Positions 1-8,988 of a stretch of DNA of 64,000 nt are shown here, piece by piece. The stretch spans positions 186,001-250,000 of the forward strand of contig NZ_ACZV01000004.1 in assembly GCF_000176235.1 (NCBI RefSeq). Direction: 5' to 3'. The notes under the pieces are model-generated. The model searched no databases and was not told the origin of the DNA. It saw only the letters and a list, made by a program, of their open reading frames with translations. Source of the stretch: Vibrio orientalis CIP 102891 = ATCC 33934 (GTDB lineage: Bacteria > Pseudomonadota > Gammaproteobacteria > Enterobacterales > Vibrionaceae). Within the stretch, counting starts at the first letter, position 1; each line of letters begins with the position of its first letter. The translations under genes were made by a program, and so were the position numbers.

Positions 1-1270
1 TGTATGGAAGACTGAGTAGGCCTGCGATAGAAAACGCGATAAATGCAGGTTGCCAAGAAAGTAGTTGGACATCCTGTGGCGACAATTGTTCGAGTGACAA
101 ACGCTCTTTTGGTATCGCGATCTTTAACACGTACAAGATCACCACGAAGAACAACGCTGAGCCGATGATACCCATCTCCCACAGCATCATACTCAGTGAC
201 GTGGAGTCAATTAAGACGTTAAAAATCGTATTGAGAAAACCTGGTGCAACGGAGCTGCCATGGTTAGTGGCATTTAACCCGTAACCGAAAAACACACTCG
301 GCCAGCCATAAAGATCGCTGTTTTCCAGCCAGAAGAAAATGGTCGTCATTCGCCCGAGTTCACCAGTCGGCAGGATATAGTGCGCGTCAAAAATATAGTC
401 GAGCGAGTCGAAGAATATCTTAAATGCGCTGTTGTTCGGATCTGAGTCAAAAGCCGCGGCATAAGAAGCCGCCAGCACTAGAATGGCGATGAAAATGAGC
501 AGCGACATTGAGCCTAATATGAGCAGAACCTTTTTAATGTCGTTTTGCCTTACGCCGTGGATGTAACTTGGAGAGAGCCAAACAAATACCATTAGGATTG
601 GCGAAATGAGAATAACGAATTTGATTTCACCAAGCACACACAAAGTAAAGGCAGCACAAATATGTAACCCCGCATTCAGCTTACCAATCACGCCATGGCG
701 AAGCTCAGAAAGCTTTAGCAGCATGATCAGCAAACAAAATAAACCGAGAGCAGCACTGTTACCGCCACCCATTGGGTTACCACCAAAGGTGCCTACGACT
801 GAATCCCATTTTTCGAACTCACCATGAGTCGCGACACGTTTCGGCACGACAATCAGGATCTGGTAAAGAATCACGGGCAACTGTGCATAGAATACCCAGT
901 ATAAAACTTTTACCGTGCGATATAGCTGGGACTCTCGGATAAACCCAAGCAGTAAGCAAAAGAATACCAGCGAGAGCGCGAGCTCATTTTTGAACCCGAC
1001 GATGACGACTTTTGCTCCACTTTGCAGAAAGGTAGAGGCGAGCACTAGAGCGCACATGCCGATATAAAAAACGGCGATGCACACTTCATGAACATCATAC
1101 TCAAGTGATTCATAGTTGTTTTGTAAAAACAGCAATATGACCATTGTCATGGCTGCTAGGAATGGAAGCCACAAGATAGCTCCTATCCCTAACAAGTATT
1201 GCACTAAACCACAAATCGCTAGGGTGAGGACAACATAAGCTTGTAAGAATAAGCCGTTGTTGATTCTCAT
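1..1270 (-). CDS. O-antigen polymerase/ligase-like membrane protein (partial, 3' end outside window)
   Basis: Open frame from ATG at 1270 running off the left edge (about 423 codons seen, no stop). The translation (begins MRINNGLFLQAYVVL) is almost entirely hydrophobic, with many membrane helices and a long extracytoplasmic stretch rich in G, N and S (around the GTFGGNPMGGGNS segment), the usual look of Wzy polymerases and WaaL-type ligases. It is the last visible gene of the exopolysaccharide operon. Its ATG overlaps the stop of the flippase gene (ATGA), so the two are translationally coupled. Function is inferred from topology and context; Wzy-family sequence is too divergent to tell polymerase from ligase by eye. 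Confidence 0.65.
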   Translation of the reverse strand, partial: MRINNGLFLQAYVVLTLAICGLVQYLLGIGAILWLPFLAAMTMVILLFLQNNYESLEYDVHEVCIAVFYIGMCALVLASTFLQSGAKVVIVGFKNELALSLVFFCLLLGFIRESQLYRTVKVLYWVFYAQLPVILYQILIVVPKRVATHGEFEKWDSVVGTFGGNPMGGGNSAALGLFCLLIMLLKLSELRHGVIGKLNAGLHICAAFTLCVLGEIKFVILISPILMVFVWLSPSYIHGVRQNDIKKVLLILGSMSLLIFIAILVLAASYAAAFDSDPNNSAFKIFFDSLDYIFDAHYILPTGELGRMTTIFFWLENSDLYGWPSVFFGYGLNATNHGSSVAPGFLNTIFNVLIDSTSLSMMLWEMGIIGSALFFVVILYVLKIAIPKERLSLEQLSPQDVQLLSWQPAFIAFSIAGLLSLPY

Positions 1271-2478
1271 ACCGTTTCCAACCTTTGACTCACTTCATTA
1301 GCGCGCGAGTTCACTCTGAGGAAAATAAACGCATATCGAAGTGCAGATAAAAGCGCGAACACGATAACCGAATAAGCATAATCTGGAGAGATATATGGCA
1401 TCAGTGTGAAGGCGATAAGAACGACGGCTAACTGTTCTATTTGAATACGTAAGAAGTACTTCGGTGAGCCGTAAACCAATTCAATAACGGTAAGTGGGCA
1501 AATGGCTAGCGCTGTAAACAAGTAGGGCAGTAGGTAACGAGAAGTCGGTATTGAAGCGACCCATTCTTCGTTAAAGCCAAGGTTCATTACCATCGGGTAG
1601 AAGAGGAATACGCCTGCCGTGGCAATAATACCAAGTGACATTAGCAACTTGCGTACTTTGACGAATTCTGAGTAGTTAAATCGATTGTTGCGAAAATCGA
1701 TCGACCAGCTTGAAAAGATTGAGTTGCGCACCGCGTTGCCAACAATGATCACTGGAGACAAACAAAAGCGACTAACAACCGCAAAGTAACCTGCAACAAC
1801 AGGTGAGAACCAAATGTTGATCAAGATAACTGGCAGGTTGCCATTGAGCATAGCAAGAATTTCAGCACTGCCAACTTTGCTAATGTGGTGAATGTTGTTT
1901 TTGAAAAAGCGAATATTGGATGACAGTGAAAGTTGGTTCCACCTTAACGCTTTAACTGGAACAGAGTACAAGATGAACATTGAAACATAGGCGAGCAGCG
2001 TTCCACCCCATGCCCAGTAGAAAGTTTCCATATCTTGCATGGTGTAGATGAGCGCAAGAACTAAGCCTGAAATAGTGGTTCGTTGCAGGGCGAGAACTTT
2101 CATTTTCGCATCACGCAGCAATAAATTCTCGGAAATCAAAATCCAAGAGTGACCAAGGATGAGCAAGAAAAGCTGTTCGTAGCTGCGTTCAAAGAAAAAG
2201 CCCGTAGCCAAAGCGGTGAAGACGGAGAGCAATAAACTAAATAACAAGCAAAAGATAATGTTCTGACCTAATGTCTCCTCAGCTTGCTTCGGGATAAGCA
2301 ACTGCGAAGCGAAGGTACACACTTGTGCACCAATCAGGGCGATACTGTACGTCATCGCATAGTAGCCGACCTCGGCCATCCCATAGCTGGTGGATATCAA
2401 CCATATCGATACTGCTCCAATCACTTGAGACAGCATCGAGGAGCTAGCAATGGTTGAGATCTTTTTTAGCAAACTCAC
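1267..2478 (-). CDS. Wzx-like polysaccharide flippase
   Basis: 403 residues, nearly all in about 10-12 hydrophobic helices, starting at GTG (MSLLKKISTIASSSMLSQVIG). The amphipathic N-terminus followed by helix pairs resembles the polysaccharide transport (MATE/Wzx-like) family, which moves undecaprenyl-linked repeat units across the inner membrane. It is shorter than many Wzx proteins (usually 450-480). The start overlaps the stop of the co-polymerase gene by four bases (GTGA), and its stop overlaps the next gene's ATG, so the operon is tightly coupled. Assignment rests on hydrophobicity pattern and on its place between a Wzc-like and a Wzy/ligase-like gene. Confidence 0.7.
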   Translation of the reverse strand: MSLLKKISTIASSSMLSQVIGAVSIWLISTSYGMAEVGYYAMTYSIALIGAQVCTFASQLLIPKQAEETLGQNIIFCLLFSLLLSVFTALATGFFFERSYEQLFLLILGHSWILISENLLLRDAKMKVLALQRTTISGLVLALIYTMQDMETFYWAWGGTLLAYVSMFILYSVPVKALRWNQLSLSSNIRFFKNNIHHISKVGSAEILAMLNGNLPVILINIWFSPVVAGYFAVVSRFCLSPVIIVGNAVRNSIFSSWSIDFRNNRFNYSEFVKVRKLLMSLGIIATAGVFLFYPMVMNLGFNEEWVASIPTSRYLLPYLFTALAICPLTVIELVYGSPKYFLRIQIEQLAVVLIAFTLMPYISPDYAYSVIVFALLSALRYAFIFLRVNSRANEVSQRLETV

Positions 2479-4634
2479 AGCAGTTCCTCACTTTCGAAGA
2501 GTTCGGTGCTGTTATGTGCGGCAAAGCGCTTTGCTTCTTCACTGGTTAACATGTCTTCCTTGGTCATGTTAAGTACGCCATAAATGTCGCCATCAACCAA
2601 GGCAGTGATTTTATTCAGCTGTGGAACAATCTCGTGTGAAGTGTAGTTGTCGGCTTTGACCGTCACGATGATCGCATCAAGAGCTGCCACTAGCATTTGA
2701 GCATCTTTGTTTTCGCTGAGCTCAGGCAGGTTAACGATGACTTTATCAAACTCAGAACACAAGTGTTGATACGCTTCTAAACAGTCACTGTTGGCAAAGA
2801 AACTCAGAGGAGACTCAGTAAGCTCTCCCAATGGCATAAAAGTTAAGTTATTGGCAATGTTTATAGTTACCTCACTCAGCGCACGTTTTTGGCTTACGTA
2901 CTCACTAAAGCCCGCAATTTCGCCACTCTGTTGACCTTCATCCGGGAATGCATTCAGCACGTTGCGGGTCATGCTGTTTTTGCTGCGATAATCTAGATCG
3001 AGCAATAAAGTGCGATGGTTACTATTGAGAGCTGACGCTAAAATATAGCTAATCGCTGATGCTCCTTCGTGAGGAAAAGCGGCAACGACACCAACAGATT
3101 TGCTTTCAGGTGCCTTTAATGACAATGCGGTACACAGGCCGTGAGCGATTTCGTTTGAGTAAGGGTTTTGTGTAATGCGTCGACAAAGCTCCAGTGTTGT
3201 AATCTGTTCTTTTTTGTCTGAAAAACTTGGTAAGTCGATAAGAGGCGTCAAACCTAAGCGAGTTTGCAATTGTTCTAAATTGGTAATGGTTCGCTTTAGC
3301 GCTGCATGGACGATGATAAACAGCACCCCGATAATAAAGGTCATCATCGCGATCATGACGATCATCAAACGCTTATTTGGTTTCGCTGGGCGATCACTCA
3401 CGGTTGCTGGGTCATAGATCAGTGCATTCGGCTCGCGATATTGAGTGTTAACGGCGTGCTCGGCACTGCGTTGGTATAACTGCTCGTAGAGCTCTTCCGT
3501 CTTATCCAAATCAGTTTTTAGGCTATCGTATTGATCTCTTTTATCAATTAATTTTGCATAATTGACTTTGTCTTGGCTGAGTAGTTTTTTGTAATGATTT
3601 TCTTTTATGAGCTGCGCTTGATACTTTTTATGTAAGCCGATTTTTAGCTCTTCTAATAGGTGACGAGTTTGCTTATGTATCGCATCCAACTGAGCATTAG
3701 CTTCCAGGATTTTCCTGTGTTTTGGACCATAAACTCTTTGTAAATCAGCAAGGTTTCTTGTCGCTTGAATGAGGGCGATACGCAGATCTTGCAGTTGAGG
3801 GTGCGAAGAAACTTCAGGGACTGCAGACAGGTCCTCAATATCACCTTGCATATATTTCGCAACGAGTTCGTACGTTGCTTGGGCTGCGATGCGACGCTCC
3901 TTCGCATCGGCGTATTTATTGGTGAGAATGCTTAGCTGCTCTGTTTCAATACCATCAATACCGCGGAACATGATAAGGCCTTCCTTATCTAGGAAGCGCT
4001 GGAGTTCGCGCTTTTTTTCTTCAACTTGCGACTTTAAGGTCGCCATTTGTTGTTGGTTCCACTCTTGTGCTTGAAGCGTTTTTGCCACTTTCTGTTCAAC
4101 GGTGTAATCAATAAAAGCTTGAGCAACGCCATTGGCAATATCTGCCGCTCTGCGACCGTCCGGAGATTCATAAGAAACGTATACTAGCTGAGTTTGACGT
4201 ACTGCCGTAAATTTCAGATTCTTTGATAAGGTTTTTAAGGCATTGGCGATGCGAGTTTCTTCAGGTAGATCCCACATCCCTTCGTTACCAAGGACGGCGT
4301 CGTTAAAGGATTCGTCTTGCTCAAGCTTCATGCGTAGAACTGCGCTTTGTAATACCACACGTGACTGCATAAGGTTGAGTTGAGTTTCGTAATATTGGGC
4401 GCGAGTTGAATCGTATCCATCAACCTGATCGACGGGAGAGGCATTGTCGGACTGAGCTTTGATGAGCACCGTTGCTGTGGAAACGTATTTTGGCGTCATC
4501 ATTTGAATCAATGGGAGACTCAAGCCGGTAATGATGGCGGTTACCATCACCAATTTTAAGGCGTGTTTCTTCATCGCTTTGATCAAGGGGTCAAAGTTAA
4601 CATGGCTTTCGAGTGATTTGCCGCGTTCTATCAT
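2475..4634 (-). CDS. Wzc/VpsO-like polysaccharide co-polymerase with degenerate BY-kinase domain
   Basis: 719 residues. Order: cytoplasmic N-terminus, membrane helix at about 27-47, Wzz-type chain-length domain with long coiled coils (about 190-400), a Pro-rich stretch (DRPAKPNKR) before the second helix at about 420-442, then a C-terminal P-loop-like domain (about 510-700). In bacterial tyrosine kinases this last domain has a GK[ST] Walker A, an LLIDxD Walker A' and an IDTPP Walker B. Here Walker A reads FPHEGASAIS (Lys replaced by Ala), A' is kept as LLLDLD, and Walker B reads VIVNLPEL (Asp replaced by Asn). The C-terminal tail has no tyrosine cluster. The chain-length role in the inner membrane is therefore likely, but autophosphorylation is not. 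Gene order matches V. cholerae vpsLMNO. Confidence 0.85.
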   Translation of the reverse strand: MIERGKSLESHVNFDPLIKAMKKHALKLVMVTAIITGLSLPLIQMMTPKYVSTATVLIKAQSDNASPVDQVDGYDSTRAQYYETQLNLMQSRVVLQSAVLRMKLEQDESFNDAVLGNEGMWDLPEETRIANALKTLSKNLKFTAVRQTQLVYVSYESPDGRRAADIANGVAQAFIDYTVEQKVAKTLQAQEWNQQQMATLKSQVEEKKRELQRFLDKEGLIMFRGIDGIETEQLSILTNKYADAKERRIAAQATYELVAKYMQGDIEDLSAVPEVSSHPQLQDLRIALIQATRNLADLQRVYGPKHRKILEANAQLDAIHKQTRHLLEELKIGLHKKYQAQLIKENHYKKLLSQDKVNYAKLIDKRDQYDSLKTDLDKTEELYEQLYQRSAEHAVNTQYREPNALIYDPATVSDRPAKPNKRLMIVMIAMMTFIIGVLFIIVHAALKRTITNLEQLQTRLGLTPLIDLPSFSDKKEQITTLELCRRITQNPYSNEIAHGLCTALSLKAPESKSVGVVAAFPHEGASAISYILASALNSNHRTLLLDLDYRSKNSMTRNVLNAFPDEGQQSGEIAGFSEYVSQKRALSEVTINIANNLTFMPLGELTESPLSFFANSDCLEAYQHLCSEFDKVIVNLPELSENKDAQMLVAALDAIIVTVKADNYTSHEIVPQLNKITALVDGDIYGVLNMTKEDMLTSEEAKRFAAHNSTELFESEELL

Positions 4635-4646
4635 TACTGCTCTCTT

Positions 4647-5216
4647 TTAGAAAAAACTTTGTTCAACGATGACGACATCGCCGGGGTATACAGCATCAGT
4701 CAAATTGACATTTTCCAGTAGCTCGGTAGAGCCTGAAGGACGAATATTAATATCATCGCGATCGGCGCGGTCAGTGAACCCGCCAGCAAGTGCGATGGCT
4801 TTCTCCACAGTGAGTTGAGGTTCATATTCATAGCCATCAGGGTCTTCAACTTCACCGGTAATAAAGAACTTACGGAAACTAGTCATTTGCACAGTAACCA
4901 TTGGGTCTAGCATATAGTCAGCTTTTAGACGAGCTTCCATATCGAGTTCGATTTCTTCCGTTGTATGGCCCGTCAACTGTACATAACCAATGTAGGGAAA
5001 GTTCACACCGCCACGTTTACCAATAGTAAACTTCATGGAAAGGTCTTGATCTCCATAGACTTCAATATTCACTCGGTCACCGGGACCAAGTAAATACTCG
5101 CGCTGCTGCGATAGTCTGCTGTTAGGGTCTTGTTCCGAGTTTGAAGAGTCAGCCAAGGCGGTATGGCTGGTTAAAATCAACAATGCCCCAACGAGGTGTA
5201 AGATAAATTTTCTCAT
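4647..5216 (-). CDS. VpsN/Wza-like polysaccharide export protein (short)
   Basis: 189 residues: a signal peptide (MRKFILHLVGALLIL...ALA), then a polysaccharide-export (Poly_export) domain starting at YLLGPGDRVNIEVYG and an SLBB-like part (KFFITGEVEDPDG, VEKAIALAGGFTDRA). No lipobox cysteine follows the signal peptide, so it is probably a soluble periplasmic protein rather than a Wza lipoprotein, and it lacks the C-terminal outer-membrane helix of full Wza (about 380 residues). The outer-membrane pore may instead be the barrel protein encoded just upstream (2-bp gap). Same order and short size as V. cholerae VpsN. Confidence 0.85.
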   Translation of the reverse strand: MRKFILHLVGALLILTSHTALADSSNSEQDPNSRLSQQREYLLGPGDRVNIEVYGDQDLSMKFTIGKRGGVNFPYIGYVQLTGHTTEEIELDMEARLKADYMLDPMVTVQMTSFRKFFITGEVEDPDGYEYEPQLTVEKAIALAGGFTDRADRDDINIRPSGSTELLENVNLTDAVYPGDVVIVEQSFF

Positions 5217-5218
5217 GG

Positions 5219-6526
5219 TTAAATTTGCACCTTAAGCATCAAATCAAATTGGCTTTTGTTGTAGCCAAGTTGTCGAATTTCAGGAATATTGGCATTTTCG
5301 CCAATATAAAATGTGGTTGTTTCGTGGTTTGAAGTCTTATTAGTATATTGGTAATTAAACTCCAAGCGTACTGATGGCCGAAAATCATAGCCTAACGAGA
5401 ATGAAGCTACGTTTGAGCTATCTTCTCGATCACTGTCTTGCGACTTATAGTCTTCAAATTCTTGGCCAACATCGAATTTGGTGTTCAAACGGTCAACAAA
5501 CCATTTGTGATTCCATGAAAGTCCATACTTTGTATTTAAAATATACCCACCAACTTCGGTTGGGTCTTCTACCCTATGGAAACCGTATAACTGAAACTCA
5601 GAATGCTTAACAGGCTTCCAATTCAGTGTTGCTTGCCAGTTGAAGCCGTTAAAGGCTTGTGCTTGGGGATTGTTCTTAAAATCTTTATATAACCAAGCAA
5701 TATCCGCTTCTAAGCTGGTTTTACCTGAGCGTTTTGATTTGATGCCAAACCTCAAGTAATGCTCATCAGAATCACGAATCGGCGAAGAGGCATAGTGTCT
5801 AAAGTTATTAATCGAACTGTAGCGAAATCGCGTATCTTTGGAGTACTGATCGAAGAGTTCTACAGTGACAGTTTTCTCTTGCCATTGTTGATCTTCGATA
5901 TAGGCATAAAAATCAGAGCTGGTTTGTTCAACAGCGTCGGTGTCTGTAAATGAAAGATCCTTCACCTGTAGCGCGAGGTTAAAATGGCCTCGGCCTTCTG
6001 GTCTACCGTAGATGTAACGGAGTTCGCTATTGAACAACTCGCTGCTTAAAGGCTGATTAATTCCGTATTGGCGAAATTGTTCGTCTGTAAAGCCTTCCGT
6101 AAGTCCCGTCCCTCTGTCTTCGTGTCCCCACGTTTGCTCGATAAACCAGTTAAGCTCATGTTTGTCGCCAAAGTGCCACTTAGGCAAGAATAAAAAATAG
6201 TGGTCACTATAGTCATCTACAGCACTTGTTTGGTCTTGATACTGTAAAAATTTACCAGAATAAACTAGCAAGTAGCTGTCTTCACCACGTTCACCAATGG
6301 CCTGAAAGTAGGGTTCGACCATAACGTAATCAGACTCGACCGAGTCACTCGATTGAGTCTGATAAGTGACGTTAGAGTCTTGACCGTATCTCATTGAGAG
6401 CTGAGATTGAAAGTCGATTCCAGCGATACCTATATGGGGTTTAGGGGTTAAGTTTGCATGAGAATAAGTGGTGAACGTTAACCCTAGGCCACCAATAATT
6501 AACTTAGTACGCTGTTTCACTAACAA
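5219..6526 (-). CDS. VpsM-like outer-membrane beta-barrel exopolysaccharide protein
   Basis: 435 residues with a signal peptide (cleavage near YSHA-NLTPK). The mature part is a run of amphipathic strands with many aromatic residues (SLGYDFRPSVRLEFNYQY, FDLMLKVQI at the C-terminus), as in transmembrane barrels. The family is found between the VpsL-like and VpsN-like genes in Vibrio exopolysaccharide clusters and probably forms or supports the outer-membrane exit. Its start overlaps the end of the transferase gene by 23 bp. No enzymatic motif is seen. Barrel prediction is strong from the strand pattern; the export role is inferred from the operon. Confidence 0.75.
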   Translation of the reverse strand: MLVKQRTKLIIGGLGLTFTTYSHANLTPKPHIGIAGIDFQSQLSMRYGQDSNVTYQTQSSDSVESDYVMVEPYFQAIGERGEDSYLLVYSGKFLQYQDQTSAVDDYSDHYFLFLPKWHFGDKHELNWFIEQTWGHEDRGTGLTEGFTDEQFRQYGINQPLSSELFNSELRYIYGRPEGRGHFNLALQVKDLSFTDTDAVEQTSSDFYAYIEDQQWQEKTVTVELFDQYSKDTRFRYSSINNFRHYASSPIRDSDEHYLRFGIKSKRSGKTSLEADIAWLYKDFKNNPQAQAFNGFNWQATLNWKPVKHSEFQLYGFHRVEDPTEVGGYILNTKYGLSWNHKWFVDRLNTKFDVGQEFEDYKSQDSDREDSSNVASFSLGYDFRPSVRLEFNYQYTNKTSNHETTTFYIGENANIPEIRQLGYNKSQFDLMLKVQI

Positions 6527-7919
6527 AGCCTTTGAAGACTGTCATAAATATAATTTTTAAATCCCATGCCAATGACCAGTGTTGTAAGTAGGCAATATCA
6601 TATTCAACACGCTTCTCCATTTTATCGATGGTGTCGGTTTCACCTCGATAGCCGTTGACTTGAGCCCAACCTGTAATTCCCGGCTTGATCTTATGTCGAA
6701 TCATATAGTTATCAACGATGATTCGATACTCTTCATTATGAGCAACAGCATGTGGTCTCGGGCCAACGATTGACATGGACCCTTGTAGAACGTTAAAAAA
6801 TTGCGGAAGTTCATCTAATGAGGTACGACGGATGAATGCCCCAAACTTGGTGACGCGAGGATCCGATTTGGTGGCTTGTCTTACTTCGTCATCGTTCTCC
6901 ATCACACTCATCGAACGAAATTTCCAAACTTTAATCTTCTTACCACCTAACCCATAACGGTCTTGCTTAAATAGCACAGGGCCGGGTGAGCTAAGTTTTA
7001 CTCCCGCTGCAATAACAAGCAGGATAGGGGAGATAAGAATCGTGATGATTCCGCCAATAAGAATATCTTCAACACGCTTAGCTAATGCGCCAAATCCATC
7101 AAATGGGGTCCCAAAGACAGACAGTGCTTGCATGTGGCCAATTGGTTGAAAACGCGAAGAAGACAGGTTGTAGCTATGTAAATCTGGTACGACAAATGTA
7201 TCCACCGTGGTATCAGATAGCTTCTCTACGTATTTGGAGATCTTCTCTTTTTCGACCATTGGTATCGTGATGTAAACTTCATCGATTTCGTTACGTTTGG
7301 CTTTCTCTAACAGCTGTTTAAATTTGCCTTTGTAACTAGACTTCGTGATATAGCCAAATTCGTCTTCGTTCTTCTCCGCGTATAGCTCTAACTTTATATC
7401 GCCAAGGCGATGAAGAGTGAGTAGTTGCTGTTCTAGTGCAATAGCTGTCGGTGTATAGCCAAATATTGCGATAGTTTTTACTTTGCTATAACGACGATAC
7501 ACTGTACGAGAAACGGTCAAAATTAAAATGCGGACAGCAATAACCGAAGCAATAGAAATAGCGAACAGATAGTAGAACCAGCCTTTGCTTAGGTGGTTGA
7601 TGCTTGCTCCTTCATTGGAGCCATAGAAGTACTTAATTACTTCTACTGAAATGAAAGTGAAAAACGCCGCGACCAAGATTCTAGTGACAGAGGCCCCAAT
7701 ACGTTTTCTTACATTGATAGAGTAAACATTGCAATATTCTGAAAATAGCAGAAAAAAGGTAGCGATAATAAATGCAACCGCGAAATCTATCGCTGTTTCA
7801 TTTCCATAATTGACGTCTATAACTGACTGTATGGAAAAGTTGATTATCAAAAAATCTAATACTTTTAATAGTGGCGCATAACCATCTTCGGCAAATTTTA
7901 CAACTCGCTTACCATCCAT
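6504..7919 (-). CDS. VpsL/WcaJ-like undecaprenyl-phosphate glucose (sugar) phosphotransferase
   Basis: 471 residues. The N-terminal third has four or five membrane helices, followed by a Rossmann-like CoA-binding-type segment (about 150-260) and a C-terminal bacterial sugar transferase domain from about 280 (KRVEDILIGG) to the end. Diagnostic motifs are SSPGPVLFKQDRYG, KVWKFRSM, RRTSLDELPQ, SIVGPRPH and GITGWAQVNGYRG. Such enzymes transfer a hexose-1-phosphate onto undecaprenyl phosphate at the inner membrane and start repeat-unit synthesis. First gene of the operon; the ATG at 7919 is followed directly by the other five genes with overlaps or gaps of at most 12 bp. The exact sugar cannot be read from sequence. 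Confidence 0.9.
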   Translation of the reverse strand: MDGKRVVKFAEDGYAPLLKVLDFLIINFSIQSVIDVNYGNETAIDFAVAFIIATFFLLFSEYCNVYSINVRKRIGASVTRILVAAFFTFISVEVIKYFYGSNEGASINHLSKGWFYYLFAISIASVIAVRILILTVSRTVYRRYSKVKTIAIFGYTPTAIALEQQLLTLHRLGDIKLELYAEKNEDEFGYITKSSYKGKFKQLLEKAKRNEIDEVYITIPMVEKEKISKYVEKLSDTTVDTFVVPDLHSYNLSSSRFQPIGHMQALSVFGTPFDGFGALAKRVEDILIGGIITILISPILLVIAAGVKLSSPGPVLFKQDRYGLGGKKIKVWKFRSMSVMENDDEVRQATKSDPRVTKFGAFIRRTSLDELPQFFNVLQGSMSIVGPRPHAVAHNEEYRIIVDNYMIRHKIKPGITGWAQVNGYRGETDTIDKMEKRVEYDIAYLQHWSLAWDLKIIFMTVFKGFVSETAY

Positions 7920-7959
7920 TTACCAATCTCCACCTTTGATGCTGAATAGTCATTAATCA

Positions 7960-8048
7960 CCTTACATAATTTTTCATTTCCTTACATTATGCATGGTGTA
8001 ATCGTTAGTTTTGTTAAGGTGTCGTCAGGTGCTTTACATCATGTAAGG
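7960..8048. promoter_or_regulatory. Candidate operator region of the exopolysaccharide operon
   Basis: The 224-bp gap upstream of the vpsL-like gene holds three copies of CCTTACAT: forward at 7960-7967 and 7980-7987, and reversed (ATGTAAGG) at 8041-8048. The last copy is part of a perfect 13-bp palindrome, TTACATCATGTAA (8034-8046). The same half-site forms a palindrome at 36094-36105. Repeats arranged like this upstream of an operon usually mark a dimeric regulator. I cannot name the protein. Confidence 0.4.
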
Positions 8049-8143
8049 CAATTCTGACGGGTGAGGTGGAAAATGTGGCCTTTCGTTGTTAACGCAAAGC
8101 AAGGGGATGATATCCCCCCTAAATCCGCATAAATGAGCAGACC

Positions 8144-8593
8144 TTATGAGTCAGACAAATCTTCTAGTGGCAGCCAGTTCACTTTCACGCCAGCTTGCAA
8201 AAACATTTCTTGGCTTACTTTGATTTTGTCACCCCAGCGGGACAAGAAATCAGGTGTTTGCTCTGGGCAATGTACCGCTGAAATTCCCGTTTGAATGATT
8301 TTCGCAGCGCAATTCGGACAAGGGAAGTGTGTGACCCAAATTTCACATCCATCGAGATCGCGCTTAGCAAACAAAATTGCATTTTCTTCGGCGTGTAAGG
8401 TTTTTAAATACTTCATTTCACGGTCGTCGGTCATGGCACTATCCGAAATGCCGTGGGGGTAACCGTTGAAACCGACAGAAACGATTCGGTTCTGTTTTGT
8501 AATGACAGCGCCAACCTGAGTGGAAGGGTCTTTACTCCAAGACCCAACTAATTCTGCCATTTGGTAAAAGCGTTGTGCCCATTTTGAAATCAT
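8144..8593 (-). CDS. Deoxycytidylate (dCMP) deaminase family zinc enzyme
   Basis: 149 residues. Zinc-deaminase signature with H67-A-E69 and C92-P-N-C95 (THFPCPNCAAK) and the substrate-loop sequence SKDPSTQVGAVI typical of dCMP deaminases such as ComEB. The reaction is dCMP to dUMP, feeding thymidylate synthesis in the cytoplasm. Monocistronic on the minus strand, transcribed toward the exopolysaccharide leader. Length is normal for the family (about 140-170). A related cytidine-type deaminase is the only reasonable alternative. Confidence 0.85.
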   Translation of the reverse strand: MISKWAQRFYQMAELVGSWSKDPSTQVGAVITKQNRIVSVGFNGYPHGISDSAMTDDREMKYLKTLHAEENAILFAKRDLDGCEIWVTHFPCPNCAAKIIQTGISAVHCPEQTPDFLSRWGDKIKVSQEMFLQAGVKVNWLPLEDLSDS

Positions 8594-8808
8594 TTCAGCT
8601 TTCCTCTAGGAAATAGTACTTAGGTTTATCAGTTATCTAAGTGAAATAGGTTATGTGATGTAGATCCCTAATAATATCCTAATTTCGCTCACGATAGTCC
8701 AGTAAAAGCGTATATAGAGGAACTTTGAACGTGTTACGTAACAATGAGTGATGGCAGTCACAACTCTTTTGGGTAGAGTATTCGTTCGGTTTGGGCATTA
8801 AGCTATAG

Positions 8809-8834
8809 CACTTGTGCGAGATCTCTCACAAGTG
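8809..8834. promoter_or_regulatory. VarA/UvrY(GacA)-type box upstream of csrB
   Basis: The core TGTGCGAGATCTCTCACA (8813-8830) closely matches the UvrY/GacA-family site upstream of csrB genes (E. coli type TGTGAGAGATCTCTTACA). The symmetry extends to CACTTGTG on the left and CACAAGTG on the right. It is centred about 167 bp before the predicted csrB start, the distance at which these upstream activating sites are usually found. In Vibrio the VarS/VarA system activates csrB genes through such boxes. Confidence 0.75.
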
Positions 8835-8952
8835 CGTGAGTGAACGTAGTTATATTAGTTAGGATATAGCTTTTGTTGTTGTGTAAGTATTTGATTTGAA
8901 AGAGTGTGATTGATTTTTAAACTGTTCTGGGAGGGCGTTATAGCGATATTTA

Positions 8953-8988
8953 CTATTGTGAAAAACCACCAATCGCATAATCTTAAGT
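8953..8988 (+). promoter_or_regulatory. Predicted csrB promoter
   Basis: A CATAAT -10 element lies at 8976-8981, 7-9 bases before the start of the conserved CsrB 5' end (GTCAGCAGGGAG at 8990). The -35 is weak (around 8953-8961), as expected for a promoter that depends on an activator. Confidence 0.5.

Noticed and set aside
8100..8120. GGGGATGATATCCCCC hairpin downstream of the dCMP deaminase gene as a terminator
   Set aside because: Short stem and no T-run on the minus strand; termination there is possible but not supported.
8813..8830. CRP site upstream of csrB
   Set aside because: The half-sites are eight bases apart instead of six, and the sequence fits the UvrY/VarA box much better.
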